Source: Asticcacaulis sp. AC466
Lineage (GTDB): Bacteria; Pseudomonadota; Alphaproteobacteria; Caulobacterales; Caulobacteraceae
Length of the DNA stretch: 64,000 bases
Assembly: GCF_000495815.1 (NCBI RefSeq)
Contig: NZ_AWGE01000001.1
Coordinates: 248,001-312,000 of the forward strand
Reading direction: 5' to 3'
A program made the position numbers and the translations under genes. Below, in pieces: positions 17,184 through 27,300 of the stretch. How positions within the stretch are numbered: the stretch's first letter is position 1; each line of letters begins with the position of its first letter. The notes below the pieces were generated by a model, which saw only the letters and a program-made list of their open reading frames with translations, did not search any database and was not told the DNA's origin.

Positions 17184-17215
17184 AAAAGCGGCTCCGTAAG
17201 GAGCCGCTTTTCATT
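17184..17215 (+). terminator. bidirectional Rho-independent terminator after msrB
   Basis: A perfect 12-bp stem AAAAGCGGCTCC (17184-17195) and GGAGCCGCTTTT (17200-17211) with a GTAA loop, with A- and T-tracts on both sides. It separates the rightward msrB from the leftward aldehyde dehydrogenase gene and can serve both strands. Confidence 0.92.
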
Positions 17216-17255
17216 TTCCGTGTACGGATTATACAGCACCTAGGCTGCCAATTGA

Positions 17256-18689
17256 CTAGACTGGCAATTGATAGGCCGTCTTGACGATGGTGTAGAATTC
17301 CTTGGCATAGGCGCCTTGTTCGCGTGGGCCGAAGGAGCTGGCCTTACGGCCGCCGAACGGGACGTGGTAGTCAACGCCGGCGGTCGGCAGGTTGACCATG
17401 ACCATACCGGCCTGGATGCGGCGCTTGAAAGTTTCCGCCGACTTGAGCGACTTGGTGCAGATACCGGCCGACAGGCCCATTTCCGTGTCGTTGGCAACTT
17501 TGATGGCTTCTTCCAGATCCTTGACGCGGATGACAGAGGCAATGGGGCCGAAGACTTCTTCTTTGTTGATCGCCATGTCCGGGGTCGTCTTGTCGATCAG
17601 GGTCGGAGCGTAATAATAGCCCGGCGTCCCGAAGGTGAGGTCTTCACCGCCAGCGACGATAGCGCCGCCTTCGGCCTTGGCCTTGGCAACGGCGTCACGG
17701 GCGATGTTGAGTTGTTCCTGGCTAGCGATTGGGCCCATCTGGACGCCGTCAGCGCGGGAGTCACCCACCTTGATCGCCTTGGCGGCTTCGGCCAGCCGGG
17801 CCACGAAGATATCGGCGATGCCTTCGGTGACAATAATCCGCGAAGAGGCGGTGCAGCGGTGACCGGAGGAGAAGAAGGACGAGTTCAGCACCGAATTGAC
17901 GGCGTTGTCGAGGTCGGCATCGTCAAGGACGACAACCGGGTTCTTGCCGCCCATTTCGCACTGGACGCGCTTGCCCTTGGCGACCGCCTGGTCACGGACG
18001 CGCGTACCCGTCGGCACCGAGCCGGTGAAGGAAATGGCGTCGCAGCCGTCGATCATCAGCGGACCGGCGACCGAACCACGGGCGAACACCATGTTCAGCA
18101 CGCCCTTGGGCAGGCCGGCGCGGTTCAGAATGTCGGCCAGTTCCCAGGCGCAGGCCGGGGTGAGTTCGGCGGGCTTGAAGACAACCGTGTTGCCGAAGGC
18201 GATGGCGGGGGCCATCTTCCACGCCGGAATGGCGATGGGGAAGTTCCAGGGGCAGATCAAGCCGATGACGCCGACCGGCTCACGGGTGATTTCGACCTTT
18301 ACGCCGGGACGAACCGAATCAAGCACTTCGCCGTGCGCGCGCAGGGCTTCGCCCGCGAAAAACTTGAAGATGTGGCCGGCGCGGGTGACTTCGCCGATGC
18401 CTTCGGGCAGGGTCTTGCCTTCTTCGCGCGACAGAAGCGCGCCCAGTTCGGCCTTGCGGGCCAGGATTTCCGTACCGGCATTGTCGAGCACGTCGAAACG
18501 CTGCTGCGGCGTCGAATACTGCCAGGTTTCGAAGGCGTCGCGGGCAGCCTTGACGGCGGCGTTGACTTCGGATTCGCCGGCGACGGCATAGGTGCCGATG
18601 ATGTCGTTGGTGTCGGACGGGTTGATGTCGTTGAACGTCTTTTCCGTGACGACCCATTCGCCGTTAATCAGATTGCCCTTGGTGGTCAT
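17256..18689 (-). CDS. NAD(P)-dependent aldehyde dehydrogenase (2,5-dioxovalerate/alpha-ketoglutarate semialdehyde type likely)
   Basis: A 477-residue ALDH. Catalytic Cys is C279 (SGHRCTASSR), the general base E245 (CEMGGKNP), and PWNFP (148-151) and FTGSVPTG bind the substrate and cofactor. The short N-terminus LINGEWV and the length match the ketoglutarate semialdehyde dehydrogenases that end oxidative pentose and uronate pathways. Within the ALDH superfamily the substrate is not certain. A LacI-type operator-like palindrome about 70-100 bases upstream supports sugar-inducible control. A long opposite-strand reading frame over the gene is a codon-bias shadow. Confidence 0.85.
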   Translation of the reverse strand: MTTKGNLINGEWVVTEKTFNDINPSDTNDIIGTYAVAGESEVNAAVKAARDAFETWQYSTPQQRFDVLDNAGTEILARKAELGALLSREEGKTLPEGIGEVTRAGHIFKFFAGEALRAHGEVLDSVRPGVKVEITREPVGVIGLICPWNFPIAIPAWKMAPAIAFGNTVVFKPAELTPACAWELADILNRAGLPKGVLNMVFARGSVAGPLMIDGCDAISFTGSVPTGTRVRDQAVAKGKRVQCEMGGKNPVVVLDDADLDNAVNSVLNSSFFSSGHRCTASSRIIVTEGIADIFVARLAEAAKAIKVGDSRADGVQMGPIASQEQLNIARDAVAKAKAEGGAIVAGGEDLTFGTPGYYYAPTLIDKTTPDMAINKEEVFGPIASVIRVKDLEEAIKVANDTEMGLSAGICTKSLKSAETFKRRIQAGMVMVNLPTAGVDYHVPFGGRKASSFGPREQGAYAKEFYTIVKTAYQLPV

Positions 18690-18756
18690 GACCTATGGTC
18701 TCCTCATTTAGGTGGCATTATTCGGGATACGCGTGATGCGGCTCTATAGGCCGTTG

Positions 18757-18787
18757 TGGTAGCGCTCACAAGGTGGATATTGTGAGC
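18757..18787. promoter_or_regulatory. operator-like nested palindromes upstream of the aldehyde dehydrogenase
   Basis: TGGTAGCGCTCACA (18757-18770) is a near-palindrome with the AGCGCT core typical of LacI-family operators. It overlaps a second inverted repeat, GCTCACAA (18764-18771) and TTGTGAGC (18780-18787), perfect over eight bases with an eight-base spacer. It lies 68-98 bases upstream of the dehydrogenase start. Which regulator binds is unknown; none is encoded nearby. Confidence 0.5.
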
Positions 18788-18949
18788 TCTTATATAGTCA
18801 GACAAATGTTTGATGGGAAGCCCGGTGGGTATAATTTATTCATTGTGTACAGGTTTTTTATTTTGACTGCGGCGGATAACCACAGGGTTGCGCTTTAATT
18901 TGGCGCTATGTTAGCGTGAAGGCGCGAAGCGCTTTCCCGGGGGGTATCT

Positions 18950-19804
18950 GTGCAAAACAAGAGTCTGAGTTTCACGACAATAAAAGGGTTTCCGGTTCGG
19001 CTGGACCGATCGGGCAAGACGGTTAAGGTCCTGCTTCAGGAAGGCGACATTCAGCACAAATTCGTCCTGGTTGACGTCGTTTCGGTGGGTGGCGACGAGT
19101 ATGTGCTGGTGGTTGACACCGGCAGCAAGATTCGAATTTCCCGGGAAAATGCCGAAAAGGCAAAGGCGCTTCTTATTCTACCCGGAAAGTCGTTCGGTAT
19201 TGGCAAATGGATAGCCATTGGTGCTGGCGTCCTGTTTGGGCTATATCTGATCGGCAGCCTTTCCGGCTCGAAAGACAAGCCGGCGACCGGGGGTACTGAG
19301 TCGTCGAGCAAACAAGCCGATTCATCCAGCTCACAAGTTGCGGCGTCAAGCGCCTCTTCGATAGCGACGAATTGGCGCTATCAGACTGAGACCGATACGA
19401 TGAGTGGCAAGACGTCGCACAGCGCCGCTGTCGATAGTGAGAACACCGTCAATTTCAGCTTTCCCTACAACGGTGCTCAACACGGTGAATTAACGCTGCG
19501 CAAACATCCCCGATACGGCAACGACGTCATTCTCAGCATAACAAAGGGACAATTCCTTTGTAATTCTTATGATGGTTGCAGCGTGCTGGTCAAATTCGAC
19601 GATAAGCCGCCCGTCAAGTTCACCGCTGCGGAGGCCGCTGACCACAGCACAGAGCTGCTGTTCATCCGCAATTACAAGCGCTTTTCCGAAAGTCTGCAAA
19701 GTGCCAAGCGCGTCGTGATCGAAGCGCCTGTTTACCAGGAAGGCAGCCCAGAGTTTGAATTCGACGTCAGCCAATTCGATGCCAAACAAATGGCGGGGTC
19801 CTGA
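18950..19804 (+). CDS. single-pass membrane protein with extracytoplasmic domain, unrecognised
   Basis: I do not recognise a named family. The 284-residue protein has a soluble N-terminal part (1-80), one transmembrane helix (about 84-104, IGKWIAIGAGVLFGLYLIG), a Ser-rich linker (105-137) and a C-terminal domain (138-284) with FSFPYNGAQHGELTLRKH and GQFLCNSYDGCSVLVKFDD. The two Cys (near 204 and 209) could form a disulfide. C-terminal domains of this pattern occur in assorted small proteins of unknown role. The GTG start has a G-rich ribosome site (about 18939-18944). Composition is less GC-rich than its neighbours, hinting at acquisition. Confidence 0.7.
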   Translation: MQNKSLSFTTIKGFPVRLDRSGKTVKVLLQEGDIQHKFVLVDVVSVGGDEYVLVVDTGSKIRISRENAEKAKALLILPGKSFGIGKWIAIGAGVLFGLYLIGSLSGSKDKPATGGTESSSKQADSSSSQVAASSASSIATNWRYQTETDTMSGKTSHSAAVDSENTVNFSFPYNGAQHGELTLRKHPRYGNDVILSITKGQFLCNSYDGCSVLVKFDDKPPVKFTAAEAADHSTELLFIRNYKRFSESLQSAKRVVIEAPVYQEGSPEFEFDVSQFDAKQMAGS

Positions 19805-19907
19805 TTTACTGAAACCTTGGGAAATGCCTTTTGAGATGCATTGATCTCATATGCTGGTTAAAGCCAAAACGACCGCCAAGTTGGCGGGACAGTTGAAGGC
19901 AGGTATC

Positions 19908-21074
19908 ATGGCTATTCCATTTATCGATCTCGGCATCCAGCGCGAACGTATCGGCGCGAAGATCGAGGACGCCGTTCTCAAGGTTATCAAGCATGGCGCC
20001 TACATCATGGGGCCGGAGGTCAAGGCGTTCGAAGCCGACATGTCCGCCTTTGCCGGCGCGAAGCATACCCTGTCCTGCGCCAACGGCACCGATGCTATCG
20101 AACTGATCCTTCTGAGCTTGGGCGTGGCTAAGGGCGATGCGGTGTTCGTGCCCGCCTTCACCTTTGTCGCTACGGCCGAAGTCGTGCCGATGACGGGCGC
20201 CGAGCCGGTCTTCTGCGATATCCAGGCTGACACCTATAATATCGACCCTGCCAAGCTGGAGGCGGCCATTCAGGCCGTGCAGGCTGAGGGCCGGTTGAAG
20301 CCCGCCGCCATCATCGCTGTCGATCTTTTCGGTCAGCCGGCGGATTATCCCGCTCTGTCGGACATCGCCAAAAAATACGGACTGCATTTGATTTGCGATT
20401 CGGCGCAGGGGTTTGGCGGCACCATCGACGGCCGGCAGCCGCTGGAGTGGTGCGTCGCCACGGCGACCAGCTTCTATCCGGCCAAGCCGCTGGGCTGCTA
20501 CGGTGATGGCGGCGCGGTGGTGACCAATGACGACGCGCTGATGGAGAAGATGATTTCTTTCCGGGTGCACGGCGGCGCGACGCCGACCGACGCGGCCACG
20601 ATGAACTACACGCACGAAGCCAAGTACCTCAATGTCCGCATTGGCATGAATTCGCGTTTGGACAGCATCCAGGCGGCCGTCCTGATCGAGAAGCTGGCTA
20701 TTTTCGGTGAGGAAATCGAACTGCGCCAGACCGTAGCCCGGCGCTACAACGAACTCCTGGGCGGAAAGGTTATATCGGTGCCGCACGTCCGGGACGGATA
20801 CGTGTCGACCTGGGCGCAATATACCATAGAGCATGAAAGCCGCGACGCCTTGCAGGCGCACCTTCGGGCCAAGGGCGTGCCGTCGGCGGTCTATTATCCG
20901 ATCCCCTTGCATCAGCAACCGGGCTACGCCATGTTCACGTCGGGAACGGGTGATCTGGCGGTATCGGAGGCCAAGTCAAAGACGGTGATCAGCTTGCCGT
21001 TCAGCCCCTATCTCGATACGGCGACCCAGGACGAGATCGTCGCGGCGGTCCTGTCGTTCGAAAATCAGGGATAG
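19908..21074 (+). CDS. DegT/DnrJ/EryC1/StrS-family sugar aminotransferase (WbpE/FdtB-like)
   Basis: A 388-residue PLP enzyme acting on a nucleotide-linked keto-sugar. PLP lysine is K193 in SFYPAKPLGCYGDGGA; ICDSAQGFG supplies the ring Asp and CANGTDAIEL the phosphate contacts. PFIDLGIQRERI and the C-terminal PSAVYYPIPLHQQPGY resemble transaminases making 3-amino sugars. The ATG at 19908 has AAGGCAGG upstream; an ATG 57 bases earlier is in frame but lacks a ribosome site. No partner dehydrogenase or acetyltransferase is adjacent, so the product sugar is unknown. Confidence 0.88.
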   Translation: MAIPFIDLGIQRERIGAKIEDAVLKVIKHGAYIMGPEVKAFEADMSAFAGAKHTLSCANGTDAIELILLSLGVAKGDAVFVPAFTFVATAEVVPMTGAEPVFCDIQADTYNIDPAKLEAAIQAVQAEGRLKPAAIIAVDLFGQPADYPALSDIAKKYGLHLICDSAQGFGGTIDGRQPLEWCVATATSFYPAKPLGCYGDGGAVVTNDDALMEKMISFRVHGGATPTDAATMNYTHEAKYLNVRIGMNSRLDSIQAAVLIEKLAIFGEEIELRQTVARRYNELLGGKVISVPHVRDGYVSTWAQYTIEHESRDALQAHLRAKGVPSAVYYPIPLHQQPGYAMFTSGTGDLAVSEAKSKTVISLPFSPYLDTATQDEIVAAVLSFENQG

Positions 21075-21176
21075 GTCGGCGCGCGGGATATCGGCTTGAA
21101 TAGGCCATTTATGCCCTTTGCTTGACGCTACTGCGCGAGTTTGTGGCATGTTGTCGGAAAATTTCTCAAATTTACT

Positions 21177-21209
21177 CGGCTTGCCGGTAAAATTTGTCTT
21201 TTCAAGCCG
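21177..21209. repeat. inverted repeat upstream of amtB
   Basis: CGGCTTG (21177-21183) and CAAGCCG (21203-21209) form a 7-bp inverted repeat in the 258-base gap before amtB. It could be an operator or a leader hairpin. No clear sigma-54 -24/-12 element and no glnK-like gene was found in the gap. Confidence 0.35.
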
Positions 21210-21332
21210 ATAATCTTCCGCTATGGACAAAAAATACCCCTACTTCGCGTGTGCAAAACCCGGGCTTATGCTCCGTGGCGCGCCGGATGTGTGTTTGGGT
21301 GGCGATTGGTCTTTTTGGGGTGACGGGAAAAC

Positions 21333-22628
21333 ATGGCGCTTATTCAGTCAGGCACGAATGTCGTGGCGGCAGCTCCCAAGCTGCTGGCGCATCAGGCTGC
21401 CCTGAGCCTGAATGCCGGCGATACGGCGTGGATGATCGTAGCGACCGCCCTGGTTCTGTTCATGACTTTGCCTGGACTGGCATTGTTTTACGGCGGCATG
21501 GTTCGCAAGAAGAACCTTCTGTCAACTTTGGCGCAATCGGTGGCGGTCACGGTCATCGCGACGGTGCTGTGGATTCTGATCGGTTATAGCCTGGCATTTG
21601 GTGTCGGCGGCGGAAATGCTGATAGCGTCATAAACAAGATCGTCGGCGGATTCGATATCGCCTTGCTGAATGGCGTCAAGCTCGACACCGCTTATAAAGC
21701 CGCGCCGAACCTGCCGGAATATCTCTGGATCGCTTACCAGATGACCTTTGCCATCATAACGCCCGCCTTGATCGCCGGTTCGATCGTCGAGCGCATGAAA
21801 TTTTCCGCTTTCTGTCTGTTCATCGCTCTATGGTCGGTGCTCGTCTACGCGCCGGTCTGCCATTGGGTATGGGGCGGCGGCTTTTTGGGCACCATGGGTG
21901 TTCTGGATTTCGCCGGCGGGGCGGTGGTGCACGTCAACTCCGGTGTCGCGGGTCTGGTCGCCTGTCTGGTGCTCGGCAAGCGTAAGGGCTTTGGCCGCGA
22001 CAATATGGCCCCGCACAACCTCGGCTACACCATGATCGGTGCTTCGATGCTGCTGTTCGGGTGGATCGGCTTTAATGCCGGTTCGGAATGGGCCGCCGAT
22101 AGCCGCGCGTCGGTCGCCATGCTCAACACCATCGTCGCCACCATGACCGGCGCCATCGGTTGGATCGTGCCGGAATGGTGGGAACGCAAACAGCCGACCC
22201 TGCTGGGCATGGTGTCCGGCATGATTGCTGGTCTTGTTGCCATCACGCCGGCGGCGGGTTTCGTAACCCCGGGTGGCGCCATGCTGATCGGCCTGATCAC
22301 CGGCCCCGTTTGCTACCTGGCATCGACCTATATAAAGAACATATTTAAATACGACGACTCGCTCGACGCCTTCGGCGTCCATGCGGTCGGCGGATTTACC
22401 GGCGCCCTCCTGACAGCGGTCTTTGCCAATACCGCCATAAATCCGGCGGGGGCGGGCGCCTCTGTACTTAAACAGTTTATTGGCCTGGTAGTGGTCATAG
22501 GCTGGAGCGCCATTCTCACCTACCTCATTCTCATGGTCTGCAAGTTTACAACAGGCCTGCGAGTAACAGAGGAAGAGGAGATCGAGGGCCTCGATCAATC
22601 GCAGCACGGGGAGACCCTGCACGGATAA
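21333..22628 (+). CDS. amtB: ammonium transporter, AmtB
   Basis: A 431-residue inner-membrane channel with 11 expected helices. Signatures include FYGGMVRKKN after the first helix, GSIVERMKFSAF, FAGGAVVHVNSGVAGLVACLVLG (short form FAGGAVVHVNSGVAG) with the first pore His, and FGVHAVGGFTGALL with the second pore His. GFNAGSEWA is another Amt hallmark. The alphaproteobacterial norm is glnK-amtB; here no PII gene is adjacent. gltD-gltB follows after 300 bases, so the region groups ammonium uptake with assimilation. Confidence 0.94.
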   Translation: MALIQSGTNVVAAAPKLLAHQAALSLNAGDTAWMIVATALVLFMTLPGLALFYGGMVRKKNLLSTLAQSVAVTVIATVLWILIGYSLAFGVGGGNADSVINKIVGGFDIALLNGVKLDTAYKAAPNLPEYLWIAYQMTFAIITPALIAGSIVERMKFSAFCLFIALWSVLVYAPVCHWVWGGGFLGTMGVLDFAGGAVVHVNSGVAGLVACLVLGKRKGFGRDNMAPHNLGYTMIGASMLLFGWIGFNAGSEWAADSRASVAMLNTIVATMTGAIGWIVPEWWERKQPTLLGMVSGMIAGLVAITPAAGFVTPGGAMLIGLITGPVCYLASTYIKNIFKYDDSLDAFGVHAVGGFTGALLTAVFANTAINPAGAGASVLKQFIGLVVVIGWSAILTYLILMVCKFTTGLRVTEEEEIEGLDQSQHGETLHG

Positions 22629-22660
22629 ACTCAAAAGGCTGAAAGGCTGGACTGAAGTTT

Positions 22661-22723
22661 CCCCCTCGCGATTGATCTCCAGGCCCACCCCACACGGGGC
22701 GGCCGCGGGACCAGCCGAGGGGG
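22661..22723 (+). other. GC-rich nested hairpin between amtB and gltD
   Basis: An outer 8-bp stem CCCCCTCG (22661-22668) and CGAGGGGG (22716-22723) encloses an inner hairpin: GGCC (22682-22685) pairs with GGCC (22701-22704), and CCCC (22688-22691) pairs with GGGG (22696-22699) around ACAC. No T-run follows, so a plain terminator is unlikely. The rest of the 299-base gap shows no gene. It may be amtB 3' processing structure or a gltD leader element. Confidence 0.4.
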
Positions 22724-22927
22724 TTCGCATGTCAGAGCCTTATGCGACGGCGGCGAACTGGTTACTTTGGAAACAACAACGGCAAATATGTCATCTGTGG
22801 TAAAAAAGCTGACAGACCCTTGCCGGAACTGAGATTTGAACTTTTCTTCGGAGGCGTTTTACGCTTTTAGCACCTGCGAAGAGTACCGGGCCTGAAAAGG
22901 TCGTTTTGAGTAGAAAAGGGTGATCGT

Positions 22928-24397
22928 ATGGATACGAACCGTTTCGTGATTGAAGTCAAAAAGACGCCGTCGAAGACAGATGCGAAGACACGCATCGAAA
23001 ACTTCAACGAAATCTACGCCGACTTCAAACCGACACAGGCCTCGCATCAGGCATCGCGCTGCGCGCAATGCGGCGTCCCCTTCTGCCAGCACGGCTGCCC
23101 GCTGTCGAACAACATCCCCGACTGGCTGCGCCTGACCGCCGAAGGGCGCCCGCAGGAGGCCTGGGAGCTGTCGTCGGCCACCTCGACCCTGCCGGAAATC
23201 TGCGGCCGCATCTGCCCGCAGGATCGCCTGTGCGAAGGCTCATGCGTGCTGGAACAGTCCGGCTGGCAGAACGTCACTATCGGCAGTGTCGAACGCTATC
23301 TCGGCGACATGGCCTTCGAAAACGGCTGGATCGAGCCGATCGTGCCGGAAACCGAGCGGTCGCAATCCATCGCCATCATCGGCGCGGGCCCGGCGGGCAT
23401 CGCCGCTGCCGACCGTCTGCGCACCCTGGGTTACAAGGTCACCATCTATGACCGCTACGACCGGGCCGGTGGCCTGCTAGTCTATGGCATCCCCTCGTTC
23501 AAGCTGGAAAAGCACGTTGTTGCTCGCCGCACCGACCGCCTGGCCCAGTCCGGCGTCGAATATGTCATGAACTGCGATATCGGCACCGATATCAGCTTCG
23601 AGGAACTGCGTGAAAAGCACGACGCCATCCTGGTCGCCACTGGCGTCTACAAGGCGCGCCGCCTGAGCGTGCCGGGATGCGGATCAAAGGGCGTGGTCGC
23701 GGCGCTCGACTATCTGATTACCTCTAACAAGGTCGGCTTCGGCGACCAGATCGAAGACTTCGCCAACGGCCGCCTCGACGCCAATGGCAAGCATGTCGTC
23801 GTCATCGGCGGCGGCGATACGGCCATGGACTGCGTGCGCACGGCGACGCGCCAGGGCGCCAAGTCTGTGACTTGCGTCTACCGCCGCGACCGCGCCAACA
23901 TGCCGGGCTCCGACCGTGAAGTCGCCAATGCCGAGGAAGAAGGCGTGCGTTTTGAATGGCTGTCGGCCCCCAAGGCGGTGCTCGGTGACGCCGAAACGGT
24001 CGAAGGCTTGAAGATCCAGCGCATGCGCCTGACGACTCCCGACGCGCAAGGTCGCCAGGGTATCGAGGATATCCATGGCAATGAAGCCGATCTCCCCGCC
24101 GATCTGATCATCGAAGCCTTGGGCTTCGAACCGGAAAACATGCCGCTGATGTTCAATGAACCGAAACTGGAAGTGACCCGCTGGGGTACGCTCAAGACGA
24201 TGGCCGGCGAGTTCGCCACTACGGTAAAGGGTGTCTTCGCCGCCGGCGATATCGTGCGTGGCGCCTCGCTCGTCGTGTGGGCGGTCCGTGAAGGCCAGGA
24301 CGCCGCCGCCGACATCCACCATTATCTTCAAACCGAACTCCTCGTTCCGGCCAACGCCAACGATGACGCTTCCTACGCGCTGGGAGCCGCGGAATAA
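22928..24397 (+). CDS. gltD: glutamate synthase [NADPH] small subunit, GltD
   Basis: A 489-residue flavoprotein that passes electrons from NADPH to GltB. The N-terminal cysteine clusters CAQCGVPFCQHGCPLSNNIP and CGRICPQDRLCEGSC (given here in short: CAQCG, CQHGC, CGRIC, CEGSC) bind two [4Fe-4S] centres. FAD- and NADPH-binding motifs are IIGAGPAGIAAA and VIGGGDTAMDC. VKGVFAAGDIVRGASLVVWA closes the FAD site. It precedes gltB by two bases, the reverse of the enterobacterial gltBD order. Confidence 0.95.
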   Translation: MDTNRFVIEVKKTPSKTDAKTRIENFNEIYADFKPTQASHQASRCAQCGVPFCQHGCPLSNNIPDWLRLTAEGRPQEAWELSSATSTLPEICGRICPQDRLCEGSCVLEQSGWQNVTIGSVERYLGDMAFENGWIEPIVPETERSQSIAIIGAGPAGIAAADRLRTLGYKVTIYDRYDRAGGLLVYGIPSFKLEKHVVARRTDRLAQSGVEYVMNCDIGTDISFEELREKHDAILVATGVYKARRLSVPGCGSKGVVAALDYLITSNKVGFGDQIEDFANGRLDANGKHVVVIGGGDTAMDCVRTATRQGAKSVTCVYRRDRANMPGSDREVANAEEEGVRFEWLSAPKAVLGDAETVEGLKIQRMRLTTPDAQGRQGIEDIHGNEADLPADLIIEALGFEPENMPLMFNEPKLEVTRWGTLKTMAGEFATTVKGVFAAGDIVRGASLVVWAVREGQDAAADIHHYLQTELLVPANANDDASYALGAAE

Positions 24398-24399
24398 TC

Positions 24400-27300
24400 A
24401 TGACCCATTTTGACTCGTACGCCCACTATCAAAACCAACGTCAGCGCCTCATCGACGGCCATGCCTATGATCCGGAATCGGAAATCTCGGCCTGCGGCGT
24501 CGGCGCCGTCTGCGCCATCGATGGCAAGGAACGCCGCGATGTCGTCGAACTGGCGATCAAGGCGCTGAAGGCTCTATTCCATCGTGGCGCGGTCGATGCC
24601 GACGGCAAGTCCGGCGACGGCGCGGGCATCATGATCAATGTGCCGCAGGAATTTTTCCGCGAACAGGTCGAGCGTATTGGCCACAAGCCGCGTCCTGGCC
24701 CCATCCTGGTTGGTCAGGTCTTCCTGCCGCGTGCCGATCTGGGCGCTCAAGAATCCGCGCGGACCATCGTCGAATCCGAAGTCCTGCGCTCCGGCTTTTT
24801 CCTCTATGGCTGGCGCCAGGCGCCGGTGGACGTCGCCCAACTTGGCGAACGCGCCTCGGCCACCCGCCCGGAAATCGAACAGATCATGATGGCGGCCCCG
24901 GCGGGCCTGGAAGGCGAAGCTCTGGAACGCGCCATGTTCCTGTGTCGCCGCCGCATCGAAAAGCGGGTCGATGACGCGCACATCAACGATTTCTACCTGT
25001 GTTCCTTCTCGGCCAAGACCCTGATCTACAAGGGTATGTTCCGTGCCGAACTGGTCGATGATTTCTATCTTGACCTCAAGGACCCGCGCTTTATTTCGTC
25101 GGTGGCCATTTTCCACCAACGCTTCTCGACGAATACCTTCCCCGAATGGCGTCTGGCGCAGCCCTTCCGCATGCTGGCGCACAATGGTGAAATCAACACC
25201 CTGCGCGGCAACATCAACTGGATGAAGTCGCACGAAATCCGCATGGCGGCCACGACCTTCGGCGGTGACGCCAGCGACGTGAAGCCGGTGATCCAGCCGC
25301 GCGGTTCGGATTCGGCAGCGCTCGACAATGTCTTTGAACTGCTGGTCCGTGCCGGGCGCTCGGCCCCGATGGCCAAGGCGCTCCTGATCCCCGAAGCGGC
25401 CGGTAAGGACGTGACGGTATCGGAGTCGAACAAGGCGCTGTATGCCTACTGCAACGCCGTCATGGAACCGTGGGACGGCCCGGCCGCCATCTGCGCCACT
25501 GACGGTCGCTGGGTTATTGCGGGCAAGGATCGCAACGGCTTGCGCCCGCTGCGCGTCACCGAGACCAAGGACGGCCTGCTGATCGTCGGTTCGGAAGCCG
25601 GCATGACCGGCGTGGCGGATGAACGCGTCACCCGCCGTATCCACATCGCGCCGGGCCGCATGATCGCGGTCGACCTGCAGGACGGCAAGCTCTATTCCGA
25701 AAACGAAATCATCGATCAACTGGCCCAGAAGCACGATTACAAGGGCTGGCTGGAAAACATGGTCGAGCTTGAACCCCTGATCGCGCCCGGACCTGAGCCG
25801 CGCCTGTATCAGGGCGAAGAGCTGCATCGCCGCCAGATCGCGGCTGGCTTTACCCTGGAAGACCTCGACAGCGTCCTCGACCCCATGGTCAAGGATGGCA
25901 AGGAAGCCATCGGCTCTATGGGTGACGACACGCCCCTGGCCGTCCTGTCGGAACAGTGGCGCCCGCTGGCTCACTATTTCCGCCAGAACTTCGCCCAGGT
26001 GACCAACCCCCCGATCGACCCTTTGCGTGAATCTCAGGGCATGTCGCTCAAGACGCGCTTCAAGAACCTCGGCAACATCCTGGCGGAAGACGAAGCCCAG
26101 ACCGACGTGTTCGTTCTGGAATCTCCGTTCCTGACGACCTTGATGTATGAGCGCATGGTCACGTTCGACAATGTTGGCCATGTCGCCAAGCTCGACTGTA
26201 CCTTCCCCGTGCCGCATGAAGACGCCCTGCCGGGCGCTGCCTTGCAGCAGGCGCTGGAAGCCCTGCGCGACGACGCCATATCGGCCGTCGCCAATGACAA
26301 GGCCAGCATGATCGTTCTGACCGACGAAGCGTTGGGAGCAGACCGTCTGGGCGTACCCATGATCCTGGCCGCAGCCGCGGTGCATTCGCGCCTGGTGCAA
26401 AAGGGCTTGCGTTCGTTCGTCTCTATCGTCGTGCGCACATCGGAAGCCATGGACCCGCATGCCTTCGCCGTGCTGGTTGGGGTCGGCGCTACCGCTATCA
26501 ACCCCTATCTGTCGCTGGAACTCCTGCAGGAACGCCTGGCCCAGGGGCGCTATCCCGGCCTGGACGAGCACAAAGCCTTCCTGAACTACAAGAAGTCCAT
26601 CGAAGCCGGCCTGATGAAGATTCTGGCCAAGAAGGGCATCAGTGTCATTTCCTCCTATCGTGGCGGCTACGAATTCGAGGCGCTCGGTTTGTCGCGGGCC
26701 CTTGTCGCCGAGTACTTCCCCGGCGTGACCTCGCGTATTTCCGGCATCGGCCTGTCCGGGATCGAACAGAAGCTGACCAAGCTCCATCTCAGCGCCTGGG
26801 CCAAGAAGCCGGTCACCCCGATCGGCGGCTTCTACAAGATGCGCGCCGCCGGTGAAACGCACTATTACCAGCCGAAGCTGATCCATCTGCTTCAGGACGC
26901 GACGACGCGTGACGATTACGAGGTCTTCAAGAAGTATTCAGGTCTGATCGCTGACATGTCGAAAAAGGCGCCGACCGCGCCGCGCGATCTGCTGGCCTGG
27001 GAAGGTAAGTCGCCGGCCATCGCCATCGAGGAAGTCGAAAGCGTCAACGAAATCCGCAAGCGCTTTGTTACGCCGGGCATGTCGCTCGGCGCCTTGTCGC
27101 CGGAAGCGCACGAAACCCTCAATATCGCTATGAACCGCATCGGCGCCCGTTCGGTGTCCGGTGAGGGCGGCGAAGACCCAGAGCGTTATCACCGCCGGCC
27201 TAACGGTGACAATCCGAACTCGGCCATCAAGCAGATTGCCTCGGGTCGCTTCGGTGTTACCGCCGAATATCTCAACAACTGCCGCGAGATCGAAATCAAG

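Noticed and set aside
17268-18749. A 493-codon open frame opposite the aldehyde dehydrogenase gene
   Set aside because: The minus-strand gene has all ALDH catalytic motifs; the opposite frame has only repetitive Gly/Asp/Val-rich sequence.
21075-21332. A glnK/PII gene or sigma-54 promoter before amtB, as is usual
   Set aside because: The gap is too short for glnK, and no GG-N10-GC element with correct spacing was found.
24574-26886. A 770-codon open frame on the minus strand opposite gltB
   Set aside because: It lies wholly inside gltB, whose domains and motifs are complete, and its translation shows no recognisable fold. It arises from GC-rich third-position bias.
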